Below, piece by piece: positions 9,563 to 18,393 of a stretch of 64,000 nucleotides of DNA (positions are counted from its first letter, which is position 1; each line of letters begins with the position of its first letter). The DNA is taken from positions 1-64,000 of the forward strand of contig NZ_BMXS01000004.1 in assembly GCF_014651875.1 (NCBI RefSeq). The letters are read 5' to 3'. This DNA is from Litchfieldella qijiaojingensis (GTDB taxonomy: Bacteria > Pseudomonadota > Gammaproteobacteria > Pseudomonadales > Halomonadaceae). Both the position numbers and the translations under genes were made by a program. Under the pieces are notes generated by a model. The model did not search any database, was not told where the DNA came from, and saw only the letters and a list, made by a program, of their open reading frames with translations.

Positions 9563-9893
9563 GGGAGCCCCTCTATTTGTCGTTATGTCCACGAGCTTAG
9601 AGAAGGCGGAAAGACACTGAAATATTCTGAAAGTCGCAATACGCCTGTACGAAAGGAGTATTTCCTACGTCTCAAATCCGGTAAGTGGGGATAAACGCTT
9701 CCCTAAAGGTGCCGAGGATAATTGATCCCCTGCTTTGGCGTCTCTTCCTCAAGGCTACTACCAAGGGACTGTATCGAGGGCTCGAAAGTGGCATTCCGGG
9801 GAAAGTGGGTGATTCCTAGACTTGGGTCAGATCGTTGACCTTCCCGACGACAGTGGTAGGCAGACCCACCAGTATTCAACAGAGGTAATCGGT
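9563..9893. promoter_or_regulatory. Divergent promoter region between the ABC operon and the cytochrome c550 operon
   Basis: 331 bases without a supportable ORF. On the plus side it contains the shared element AAAGTGGCAT (9785-9794) plus TTCCTAGACT (9813-9822) before the cytochrome gene. Further left is TAAGTGGGGATAA (near 9684), which resembles the AAAGTGGGTGATT just before TTCCTAGACT and may be another activator half-site. No clear -35/-10 pair was found for the leftward ABC operon. Confidence 0.45.
9785..9822 (+). promoter_or_regulatory. Two-part promoter element upstream of cytochrome c550
   Basis: AAAGTGGCAT at 9785-9794 and TTCCTAGACT at 9813-9822, again 28 bases start to start, as upstream of nosP. 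TAGACT is the likely -10; the leader before the ATG at 9894 would then be about 60 bases. Both blocks are identical between the two promoters, whereas the bases between them are not. Confidence 0.55.
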
Positions 9894-10316
9894 ATGACTG
9901 TTCCATCTCCACTCAAAACATGTGTTGCCGCCGGTCTGTTTGGGTGGGCGGCACTGGTCATGGGCCATGGTGACGTGACGCCTCAGGAAGTCGATACCAG
10001 CAATCTCCCCGAGCTGGGCTCCGAACCATTAGCGGAGAATCCGTTCCGGGCCGGTAACGAGCACGGTGACTACAACGAGGAGGCGATAAAGGTCGGCGAA
10101 AGCGGCTATGCCGGAAACTGTGCGGTATGTCATGGCATTCAGGCGATGTCGGGTGGTTTGACGCCGGATTTGCGTGAACTCGAAGAGTGGGATGACGAGT
10201 ACTTCATTGGCCGTGTGCGCAATGGAACCGACCGGGGAATGCCTTCCTTCAAGGATAACCTGGACCAGAACGCCATGTGGGCGATCAAGACTTATATCGA
10301 GTCTGTCAAGGAGTGA
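9894..10316 (+). CDS. exaB: Cytochrome c550, electron acceptor of the quinoprotein dehydrogenase
   Basis: 140-residue periplasmic c-type cytochrome with an N-terminal signal peptide, one haem-binding motif CAVCH (residues 76-80) and a likely axial Met in RGMPSF. In Pseudomonas, ExaB takes electrons from the PQQ ethanol dehydrogenase and passes them to the respiratory chain. The start MTVPSP at 9894 was chosen because AGAGGT lies seven bases upstream and the signal peptide begins there; an upstream in-frame ATG (9822) falls inside the predicted -10. Gene order exaB, MoxJ-like protein, exaA on one strand supports the role. Confidence 0.9.
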   Translation: MTVPSPLKTCVAAGLFGWAALVMGHGDVTPQEVDTSNLPELGSEPLAENPFRAGNEHGDYNEEAIKVGESGYAGNCAVCHGIQAMSGGLTPDLRELEEWDDEYFIGRVRNGTDRGMPSFKDNLDQNAMWAIKTYIESVKE

Positions 10317-10348
10317 CATCATAGATCAAAGATAACGGGGGAAGTATC

Positions 10349-11278
10349 ATGTTGCTGATCCGATGCTTCACCGCTCTTCTATTGGTAATGAGCACATTCG
10401 CGAATGCAAACGAGTTGGTTCTCGAGCGTGCTCCTGAGCGGACTTATGACATCGTCATCGAGTCGGGTTACCTGAACGTTGGCGTCTATCGTGATTTTCC
10501 TCCTTATTCCTATGAAAAGGATGGCAAGCCAGTTGGAGTCGACATCGATATCGGCAAGAGAATCGCGGAAGGTCTGGGAGTTGAATTCCGGATTCACTGG
10601 ATCATCCCTGACGAAACACTTGAGGATGATCTGCGTAATAACGTCTGGAAAGGGCATTACCTGGCCAAGCGCCGTATTGCCGATGTCATGATGCGGGTCC
10701 CGTATGACAAGCAGTACGCCTATATGCGGGACTCCACCGGTGAAGTGATCAATGATCAGGTAGTGATGTTCGGCCCCTATCATCAGGAACAGTGGCAGAT
10801 AGCCTATGACCCGAACGACATCGATTCGGTGGGGACGATGGCGGTATTCCAATACCATCCCATAGGCGTGGAGATCGACACCTTGCCAGAAACCTACCTG
10901 ACGTCCGCCTTCGGTGGCCGGTTACGCGACAAGACTCATCATTTTGCCAATATTGGTCAGGCTTTTCAGGCAATGGAAGCGGGTGAGGTGAGTGCCGTCA
11001 TGGGCATGCGTGCCGAGATAGATCACGAACTTGGTATCCATTCCGAGCATGGCTTCGTAGCGGCGAGCAATGGCTTTCCAGGAATGGGAAAGCAGGTCTG
11101 GGACGTTGGCATGGCGGTCAAGCATACGCATCGACAGTTGGGATATGCGATCGAGGAGATCGTGGATCGCATGGTTCGCGAAGGCGAGATGGCCGAAATC
11201 TTCGAGCGTCATGGATTGCGTTACAGCATGCCGGGATTCTATGAGGAGATCCTCAATGATGTCGATGAAGACTCGTGA
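10349..11278 (+). CDS. Quinoprotein dehydrogenase-associated periplasmic binding protein (MoxJ-like)
   Basis: 309 residues with a signal peptide (MLLIRCFTALLLVMSTFANA) and a family-3 solute-binding fold (LNVGVYRDFPPYSYEKDGKPVGVDIDIGKRIAEGLG). Such proteins sit beside methanol and ethanol quinoprotein dehydrogenases. MoxJ is required for methanol dehydrogenase maturation or activity in methylotrophs, and the XoxJ counterpart is linked to lanthanide enzymes. The gene lies 32 bases after exaB and is followed by a strong terminator at 11334, before exaA. Assignment to the family is good; the exact role, partner or ligand is unknown. Confidence 0.8.
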   Translation: MLLIRCFTALLLVMSTFANANELVLERAPERTYDIVIESGYLNVGVYRDFPPYSYEKDGKPVGVDIDIGKRIAEGLGVEFRIHWIIPDETLEDDLRNNVWKGHYLAKRRIADVMMRVPYDKQYAYMRDSTGEVINDQVVMFGPYHQEQWQIAYDPNDIDSVGTMAVFQYHPIGVEIDTLPETYLTSAFGGRLRDKTHHFANIGQAFQAMEAGEVSAVMGMRAEIDHELGIHSEHGFVAASNGFPGMGKQVWDVGMAVKHTHRQLGYAIEEIVDRMVREGEMAEIFERHGLRYSMPGFYEEILNDVDEDS

Positions 11279-11333
11279 AGAAAGGCGTCGCTATTTCCTC
11301 TGATCTTTGTTGAACATGACCTTTATTTCATGC

Positions 11334-11368
11334 AAAACCCGTGGGCTATCTCCACGGGTTTCTTGTTT
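11334..11368 (+). terminator. Rho-independent terminator after the exaB/MoxJ-like operon
   Basis: Perfect 10-bp stem AAACCCGTGG / CCACGGGTTT (11335-11344 and 11352-11361) with a 7-base loop, followed by a T-rich stretch (CTTGTTT). It lies 56 bases after the stop of the MoxJ-like gene and implies that exaA has its own promoter. Confidence 0.85.
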
Positions 11369-11515
11369 GTGAAAGGTCTTACTACCAAGTGAGGAGGGAA
11401 GTTGGTCGGGGGTTGAATGGTTGCCTGGTACGTTGCCGTCAAGAATCAACATGGAGGCGGGAAACGTTCCCGGTTCGCTGCGGAAACTTGAAAACAAGAG
11501 TGGGAGCGAGCAACC

Positions 11516-13300
11516 ATGAGATTGAAGCCAATCGGCAGACAGTTTGCCGTCAGTGCCATTGCACTGGCCGTTTCCTTCGGTGCCCATGCGGTCACCGATG
11601 AGGATATCATGAACGATCACAATACCGTCGCTGACGTGGTCAGCCATGGTATGGGCTTGCAGGGCCAGCGTTACAGTTCTCTTGATATCCTGAACACGGA
11701 CAATGTTGAATCCCTTCAGCCGGTATGGGCTTTTTCCTTCGGTAGCGAGAAAATGCGCGGCCAGGAGTCCCAACCCTTGATCAAGGATGGCGTGATGTAC
11801 ATCACGGCATCCTACTCGCGCGCTTACGCGATCGATGCCCGAACCGGCGAGGAGATCTGGCAGTATGAGGCTCGCCTGCCGGACGGCATCATGCCGTGTT
11901 GCGATGTGATCAATCGCGGAGGGGCGTTATATGATGACCTGTTCATATTCGCTACCCTCGATGCCAAGCTGGTTGCCTTGAACAAGGACACCGGCAAGGT
12001 GGTGTGGATCAAGCAGGTGGCGGACTATCGGGAAGGATATTCCATTACGGCGGCACCGATCATCGTCAAGGGCAAGCTGATTACCGGCGTTTCCGGTGGC
12101 GAGTTCGGTATCGTAGGCAAGGTCGAGGCGTACGATCCGAATACCGGGGATAAGCTCTGGACTCGCCCAACCGTCGAAGGTCATATGGGGTATGTCTACC
12201 AGGATGGCGAAGCCATCGAGTACGGTATTTCCGGTGGCGAAGCCGGTAAGACCTGGCCGGGCGATATGTGGAAGACCGGCGGCGCCGCGACCTGGCTGGG
12301 TGGCACCTATGATCCGGAGACCGACTCACTGTTCTTCGGTACGGGGAACCCGGCGCCTTGGAACTCTCACCTGCGGCCGGGGGATAATCTGTTCTCTTCG
12401 TCACGTCTGGCGATCGATCCCGATGATGGCAGCATCAAGTGGCACTTCCAGACCACGCCCAACGATGGCTGGGACTACGATGGCGTCAACGAACTGATCT
12501 CCTTCGAATATGAAGAGAATGGCGAGGTTATCAAGGCTGCCGCCACCGCTGACCGTAATGGCTTCTTCTATGTGCTCGATCGTACCGATGGCAGCTTCAT
12601 TCGCGGTTTCCCTTTCGTCGACGAGATCACCTGGGCCGAAGGACTCGACGACAACGGTCGCCCGATCTTCTCTGACGGTGGCCGCCCGGGCAACCCGGTC
12701 GATGCTCAAGGTGAAAAAGGCGAACCCGTACTGGCCCAGCCGGCATTCCTGGGGGGCAAGAACTGGATGCCCATGGCTTACAACCAGGAAACGGGCTTGT
12801 TCTATGTTCCCTCCAACGAATGGGCCATGGATATCTGGAACGAGCCGGTTTCCTACAAGAAAGGAGCGGCCTATCTCGGGGCCGGTTTCACCATCAAACC
12901 GGCCAACGAGGAGTATATCGGTGTGCTCAGGGCCATCGATCCGAAAACCGGCGAGGAAGTCTGGCGCCATGAAAACCGCGCTCCCCTGTGGGGCGGTGTC
13001 ATGACCACGGCGGGCAATCTGGTATTCACCGGTACCCCTGAGGGCTATTTGAAGGCGTTCGATGCACGAACCGGCGAGGAATTGTATCGCTTCAACACCG
13101 GCTCCGGGGTCGTCGGCACTCCCATTACCTGGACCATGGACGGGGAGCAGTACGTTTCCGTCGCCTCGGGCTGGGGTGGCGCGGTGCCGCTATGGGGTGG
13201 CGAGGTTGCAAGGGTCGTCAAGGACTTCAACCAGGGCGGCATGCTGTGGACCTTCAAGCTGCCAAGGGATGTCGCCGACCGCGATGTGGCGAGTCGCTGA
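11516..13300 (+). CDS. exaA: PQQ-dependent alcohol dehydrogenase, ExaA/PedH family, lanthanide-type signature
   Basis: 594-residue periplasmic quinoprotein oxidising primary alcohols (ethanol type) to aldehydes and reducing cytochrome c550. A signal peptide (to about residue 25) is followed by an eight-bladed propeller with tryptophan-docking repeats. Visible active-site features: the vicinal disulfide Cys128-Cys129 over PQQ, metal ligands Glu196 (GGEFG) and Asn278 (GTGNPAPWN), and the catalytic Asp320 in WDYDG. The residue two after the catalytic Asp is Asp322. This extra acidic residue marks lanthanide-dependent members (XoxF, PedH, ExaF), whereas calcium enzymes have Ala or Ser there. Ribosome-binding site GGGAG before the ATG. 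It stands alone between a terminator at 11334 and a hairpin at 13306. Confidence 0.93.
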   Translation: MRLKPIGRQFAVSAIALAVSFGAHAVTDEDIMNDHNTVADVVSHGMGLQGQRYSSLDILNTDNVESLQPVWAFSFGSEKMRGQESQPLIKDGVMYITASYSRAYAIDARTGEEIWQYEARLPDGIMPCCDVINRGGALYDDLFIFATLDAKLVALNKDTGKVVWIKQVADYREGYSITAAPIIVKGKLITGVSGGEFGIVGKVEAYDPNTGDKLWTRPTVEGHMGYVYQDGEAIEYGISGGEAGKTWPGDMWKTGGAATWLGGTYDPETDSLFFGTGNPAPWNSHLRPGDNLFSSSRLAIDPDDGSIKWHFQTTPNDGWDYDGVNELISFEYEENGEVIKAAATADRNGFFYVLDRTDGSFIRGFPFVDEITWAEGLDDNGRPIFSDGGRPGNPVDAQGEKGEPVLAQPAFLGGKNWMPMAYNQETGLFYVPSNEWAMDIWNEPVSYKKGAAYLGAGFTIKPANEEYIGVLRAIDPKTGEEVWRHENRAPLWGGVMTTAGNLVFTGTPEGYLKAFDARTGEELYRFNTGSGVVGTPITWTMDGEQYVSVASGWGGAVPLWGGEVARVVKDFNQGGMLWTFKLPRDVADRDVASR

Positions 13301-13329
13301 AAAAGCATGGCCCGGGGGCCCGGGCCATG
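13300..13329 (-). terminator. Terminator hairpin between exaA and the LysR gene
   Basis: CATGGCCCGG / CCGGGCCATG (13306-13315, 13320-13329) around a four-base loop. Read on the minus strand the stem is followed by a T run (GCTTTTT), so it fits as the terminator of the leftward LysR gene. In the exaA direction no T run follows, although the hairpin may protect or end that transcript too. Confidence 0.7.
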
Positions 13330-13363
13330 TCACCGGCACTTGAGTGTAAAAGGCCGAACGGAA

Positions 13364-14377
13364 TCATTGTCGTTGGAGACCCTCACGGATGACCTTATCC
13401 GTTCCGGATGGCGTCATCAGCGCTGCCAAAAGTTCGCCGATGTCGTTGCAGATCCAGCGTGATTCCACACATTCGTCGATATGCCGTTCGGCGAAACGCA
13501 GGAAGCCCTGTGCGGCATTTGGTAGGCGGCGGTCGCGTCGGACGATGAATTGCCAGTGGCTGACGATCGGCAGTCCCTCAACCGGCAGCGTGACGATGCC
13601 AGGATGCCCTGGTGGCACGACGTGTTCGGATAGCACCGCCAGCCCCATGCCGGCCGCCACCCCCACGCGAATGGCTTCGTTGCTGGCCATCTGCAGGGTG
13701 GGGCCGAGCGTCAATCCCTGCTCTTGTAGCCAACGGTCGAGCATCATGCGTGTCGCCGAGCCTTGCTCTCGCAGCAGGAAGCGCTCTTCGAGCAATTCGC
13801 CCATGGCGACCCGTTCGCGAGAGGCGAGAGGATGGTCGTGCGGTGCGATCAGTACCAGGGGATTACGCATGAAGCGTGCTGCCAGGGCATGCTCCAATGA
13901 CGGCGGGTGACTGAATACGTAAAGGTCATCTTCGCGGTGTTCGAAGCGCGTCAGGACTTGCTGGCGATTGCCGATGTTCACAGTGACATCGACTTGCGGA
14001 AAATGGCGGCTGAAGGGCCCCAGTAGCCGGGGAAGAACGTACTGTGCGGTATTGACCAGTGCGATGCTGAATCTCCCGCGTTGGCCGCCGCGCAGTGTCG
14101 CGAGGTAATCCTCGAAGTCATCGAAACTCCCCAGTACCTCTTGGCAGACCCGGTAGAGCTCGACTCCGGCCTCTGTCGGTATGACGCGTCCGTGGCGATG
14201 TTCCAGCAGGCGTTCTCCAATAGTCTCCTGGAGGCGCTTGAGTTGCTGCGACACCGTCGGCTGGGTGAGATGCAGTTGGCGGGCGGCCCCGCTGATCGAG
14301 GCACTTTTTATCACCGCTACATAGACCTGCAGCAATCGGAACGTGAGATGGCGGATATTCATGGCGGCTTTTCGCAT
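13364..14377 (-). CDS. LysR-family regulator divergent from the bicarbonate transporter gene
   Basis: 337 residues: an N-terminal winged helix-turn-helix (LTFRLLQVYVAVIKSASISGAARQLHLTQPTVSQQLKRLQ) and a C-terminal periplasmic-binding-like effector domain (RFSIALVNTAQYVLPRLLGPF). It is of the CbbR/CmpR-like group by eye, whose members often respond to carbon status. It is divergent from the SbtA-like gene with 108 bases between them, the usual arrangement of a LysR regulator and its target. Start uncertain: 14377 (MRKAAMNIRH) is preceded by a weak AGGT, and 14362 (MNIRHL) is the alternative. Regulation of the neighbour is inferred. Confidence 0.82.
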   Translation of the reverse strand: MRKAAMNIRHLTFRLLQVYVAVIKSASISGAARQLHLTQPTVSQQLKRLQETIGERLLEHRHGRVIPTEAGVELYRVCQEVLGSFDDFEDYLATLRGGQRGRFSIALVNTAQYVLPRLLGPFSRHFPQVDVTVNIGNRQQVLTRFEHREDDLYVFSHPPSLEHALAARFMRNPLVLIAPHDHPLASRERVAMGELLEERFLLREQGSATRMMLDRWLQEQGLTLGPTLQMASNEAIRVGVAAGMGLAVLSEHVVPPGHPGIVTLPVEGLPIVSHWQFIVRRDRRLPNAAQGFLRFAERHIDECVESRWICNDIGELLAALMTPSGTDKVIREGLQRQ

Positions 14378-14398
14378 AGAGAGATACCTATAGAATAC

Positions 14399-14418
14399 TG
14401 CCATCTTTTTTATTGGCA
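14399..14418. promoter_or_regulatory. Possible LysR operator between the LysR gene and sbtA
   Basis: TGCCA (14399-14403) and TGGCA (14414-14418) form an inverted repeat with a ten-base AT-rich spacer. This is of LysR-box shape and lies in the divergent intergenic region. Short arms, so low confidence. Confidence 0.35.
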
Positions 14419-14485
14419 TCAATAGCTGACCTTCTTCACAATCCGCCGCGTCGCTCTTTCCCTTCCGTGTCTCGAGAGTCGCTGG

Positions 14486-15424
14486 ATGCCCGATATCATC
14501 GTAATGTTCTTTCTTCTGGGTCTGGTCGCGGGCCTGGTGAAGTCCAATCTGACCATTCCCCATGCCGCCTACGACACCTTGAGTCTGTTGCTGATGCTGA
14601 CTATCGGCCTCAAGGGCGGCATGGCCATGTATGGCAACCTGAGTTGGGGGTTGATCCCTGAGATGGTGGGAGTGGCGGCCCTGGGAGGGGTAATCCCGCT
14701 GATCCTGGCACCGTTGCTGCGCCGGGTGGTGCGCTTGTCAGCGGCCGATAGTGCCAGCCTGGCCGCGCACTACGGCTCGGTCAGCGCGGGTACCTTTGCC
14801 GTGGCCTTGGCCTATGTGGAAAGCCGTGGCTTGGCAGCGGGAGCCGAAACGACCTTGTACCTGGTGATGATGGAACTGCCGGCGATCATGGTTGGCATCG
14901 CCCTTTATCGGCGCTTCCAGGGTAACGGCGGCAAGTCGGCTGTGATGGAAGGCTTATGGCACGAGACGCTGACCAATCGCGGTGTGATCCTGCTCGCCGG
15001 GGGAGTAATGATCGGTGCGCTCTACGGTCCCTTGCAGGGAGCCACGGTCACGGATCTGTACACTGGTGCTTTCCATGGCGTTCTCGCACTGTTCCTGCTG
15101 GAAATGGGCCTTACCGCCGCCGAGACCCTGCGTCCGCTGCCAGTACGACACTGGCGGCTGCTGGCCTTTGCCTTGGCGGCTCCGCTGGTGCTGGCTCTGG
15201 CGGGTATCGCCATGGGTGTGCTGCTCGGCCTACCCGAAGGTTCGGTGCTGATCCTCGCAGCGCTCACCGCCAGCGCGTCCTATATCGCTGCCCCGGCCGC
15301 GATGCGCACTGCCATCCCGGAGGCCAACATCGGCCTGGCGATGCTCGCTTCGCTGGGCGTCACTTTCCCGTTCAACGTGCTGGTGGGGATACCTCTCTAT
15401 CACCAATTGACGCAGTGGTTCTAA
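14486..15424 (+). CDS. sbtA: Sodium-dependent bicarbonate transporter, SbtA family
   Basis: 312-residue integral membrane protein with about ten hydrophobic helices and inverted-repeat halves, typical of the SbtA family (formerly DUF897). Conserved features include AAHYGSVSAGTFAVAL and, in the second half, ASASYIAAPAAMR. SbtA proteins import bicarbonate with Na+. In heterotrophs they are thought to feed carboxylases, but this is not settled. The gene is divergent from a LysR regulator. No carboxysome or RuBisCO gene is in the window. The start at 14486 has only a modest GAGAG upstream. Family confident; substrate by homology. Confidence 0.85.
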   Translation: MPDIIVMFFLLGLVAGLVKSNLTIPHAAYDTLSLLLMLTIGLKGGMAMYGNLSWGLIPEMVGVAALGGVIPLILAPLLRRVVRLSAADSASLAAHYGSVSAGTFAVALAYVESRGLAAGAETTLYLVMMELPAIMVGIALYRRFQGNGGKSAVMEGLWHETLTNRGVILLAGGVMIGALYGPLQGATVTDLYTGAFHGVLALFLLEMGLTAAETLRPLPVRHWRLLAFALAAPLVLALAGIAMGVLLGLPEGSVLILAALTASASYIAAPAAMRTAIPEANIGLAMLASLGVTFPFNVLVGIPLYHQLTQWF

Positions 15425-15629
15425 ACAAATAACCGCAGTGTCAGGCGTTATGTGCTATGCATTACATATGGAAACATTCATCGCGTCCTTTGCCGATCGT
15501 CAATCCATATGCCCATGAGGAGGGAGTATCGAGGCAGCGGAAGTTGGCGCGTATCTTGCAAGTATGTATATGCCATCTCATTGGAGTTTGATGGCTAGTG
15601 GCTTGTCCAAAGGGAAGGAGAGGTACGTT

Positions 15630-15854
15630 ATGGCCAAGATCATTCGATTCCCGGTCGAGCGCATTCGTCGCAATGCCTTCAGGGAGCGCCAACTGGTTCC
15701 CATGCCGCTTGGGTTGTGGCCGTTTGCAGTCGGCACCCACCTTTGGCTCCTGTGGACCGAAGCTTGGCTGGGTTGCATGGGTTCCGCAGCGAGAGCCCCT
15801 GGCCGCAAGAGTGTATCGGCCATGCATGGCATCTCACGCAAGCGCAGGACCTGA
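15630..15854 (+). CDS. Small basic protein of unknown function
   Basis: 74-codon ORF with a strong ribosome-binding site (GGAAGGAGAGG before the ATG). The N-terminus is basic and amphipathic (MAKIIRFPVERIRRNAFRER), followed by a hydrophobic Trp-rich stretch (LGLWPFAVGTHLWLLWTEAWLG) that could be one membrane segment, then a basic tail. This MAKIIRFP-type start is seen in small proteins associated with polymer granules or membranes, but I do not recognise the family. It lies 205 bases after sbtA. Longer in-frame start at 15564 rejected because it lacks a ribosome-binding site. Confidence 0.5.
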   Translation: MAKIIRFPVERIRRNAFRERQLVPMPLGLWPFAVGTHLWLLWTEAWLGCMGSAARAPGRKSVSAMHGISRKRRT

Positions 15855-16158
15855 AAAGGCAGGTGGACGTTCGATGGCTCCAGGAAGCCAGAGGACGGGG
15901 CTGCGGTTCGGTGTTACGACTCCACATGACTCATGTGTCATTTCGGAACATGTTCCATGTTCTGGAGACAAACGATGAATGCTGTCGCTTTTTCGCGACG
16001 CCGAACCAGCAAAAGATACACCCATGTCCCGAGCTTAGGGCTCAGGTAGTGGAGCAGGCGTCCCCGATATCATCCATTCCCGCATGATCCACCGCATCGG
16101 TGACGACAGATGCGCGATATCGTCACCGAGCACAGCCACCATGACGAAATGAATCACG
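15855..16158. other. Gene-poor stretch with two adjacent palindromes
   Basis: No confident gene. It holds CACATGA-C-TCATGTG (15923-15937) and the perfect palindrome GGAACATGTTCC (15945-15956). These lie directly before a 24-codon ORF at 15975 (MNAVAFSRRR...) that has a GGAG ribosome-binding site. A further inverted repeat CGGTGACGA / TCGTCACCG lies at 16098-16128. The palindromes look like an operator; whether the tiny ORF is real is unknown. Confidence 0.35.
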
Positions 16159-16290
16159 TCAGTCGCTTCCTTTCCCTGCGGTAACCGTCGCCGAGTGATT
16201 ACTGGTTGCGAGGGCTCCATCGTTGCAGAACATGCACAGCGCCAGCATCGAGGCTTGGGCGGCAGTGCGGGTAAGGGGGAAGCGAGACAT
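16159..16290 (-). CDS. Possible 43-residue exported peptide
   Basis: Minus-strand ORF starting at 16290 (MSRFPLTRTAAQASMLALCMFCNDG...), with AGGAG ten bases upstream. It has a basic start, a hydrophobic core and an ATS segment resembling a signal-peptidase site, so the mature peptide would be very short. It may belong to the small-peptide genes often found near PQQ enzymes, but it does not show the Glu-x3-Tyr motif of PqqA. Low confidence as a gene. Confidence 0.3.
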   Translation of the reverse strand: MSRFPLTRTAAQASMLALCMFCNDGALATSNHSATVTAGKGSD

Positions 16291-16775
16291 GACGAGGTAC
16301 TCCTGTTCGGTGGTGGCTATCGCTGATGGCCACTCACGAGATCTGACGGGCCCAAGGCATGGCGGATAATGGCGGATCGGCATCGTGGCTCTCCCTCAGG
16401 CAACGAACCCAGTGTGGCGGGCCCGTGTGCCTGATGAATCGTTCAAGCACATGGATTCATGGGACAGCTTATGCGGGTAGGGGAAGACACCGACATATGT
16501 CGATGGTCGTGAATGGATAGTACTTAGGTCCCATGACGACGGTGGTATGTCTCACGATGCAGGGGGCTGCCCTACGCCAAGAATGAACGTAGCGCGCCAG
16601 CATCATTCGTCGCGTGACCGGGGGCTTACGACCAAAGGCCCCTATCGTTACCCCCATGGCAGCATGGGCTGACAGTCAGATTTCACTACTCTCTAAGGCA
16701 GGTCCGGCAATGACGATGGAGAACCGCCAGCAACCGGACTCCCAAGAGATCTCCATACAGGCAGGAGTGCATGTC
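16291..16775. other. Upstream region of exaC, no other gene supported
   Basis: 485 bases before the exaC start. ORFs here lack ribosome-binding sites. ACGGTGGTAT followed by CCTACG about 30 bases later (near 16539-16576) weakly resembles the element upstream of nosP and exaB, but spacing and bases differ. No firm promoter assignment. Confidence 0.3.
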
Positions 16776-18296
<1,521 letters not shown>

Positions 18297-18354
18297 GGCA
18301 TGGCAGTGTCTCTCTCGCGAAGGTAAGTCGTAGTGGTGTAAGCAGTGAGAGTTT

Positions 18355-18384
18355 GGGGTGCGACCGGTTCGCACCCCCTTTTTT
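18355..18384 (+). terminator. Rho-independent terminator of exaC
   Basis: GGGGTGCGA / TCGCACCCC stem (18355-18363, 18369-18377) with a tight loop, followed by a run of six T. Placed 58 bases after the exaC stop. Confidence 0.85.
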
Positions 18385-18393
18385 GCGATGTGT

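Noticed and set aside
11459-11471. GGGAA-ACG-TTCCC before exaA as an ECF promoter or operator
   Set aside because: It lacks GGGAAC and the GCGTCC partner at 16 bases; the resemblance to the leader repeat at 38249 is limited to a short palindrome.
11516-13300. Methanol dehydrogenase MxaF
   Set aside because: The extra Asp, the ExaA-like neighbours and the absence of mxaI argue against the calcium methanol enzyme.
16035-16220. 61-codon minus-strand ORF near exaC
   Set aside because: No ribosome-binding site, no recognisable sequence, overlaps a better-supported small ORF.
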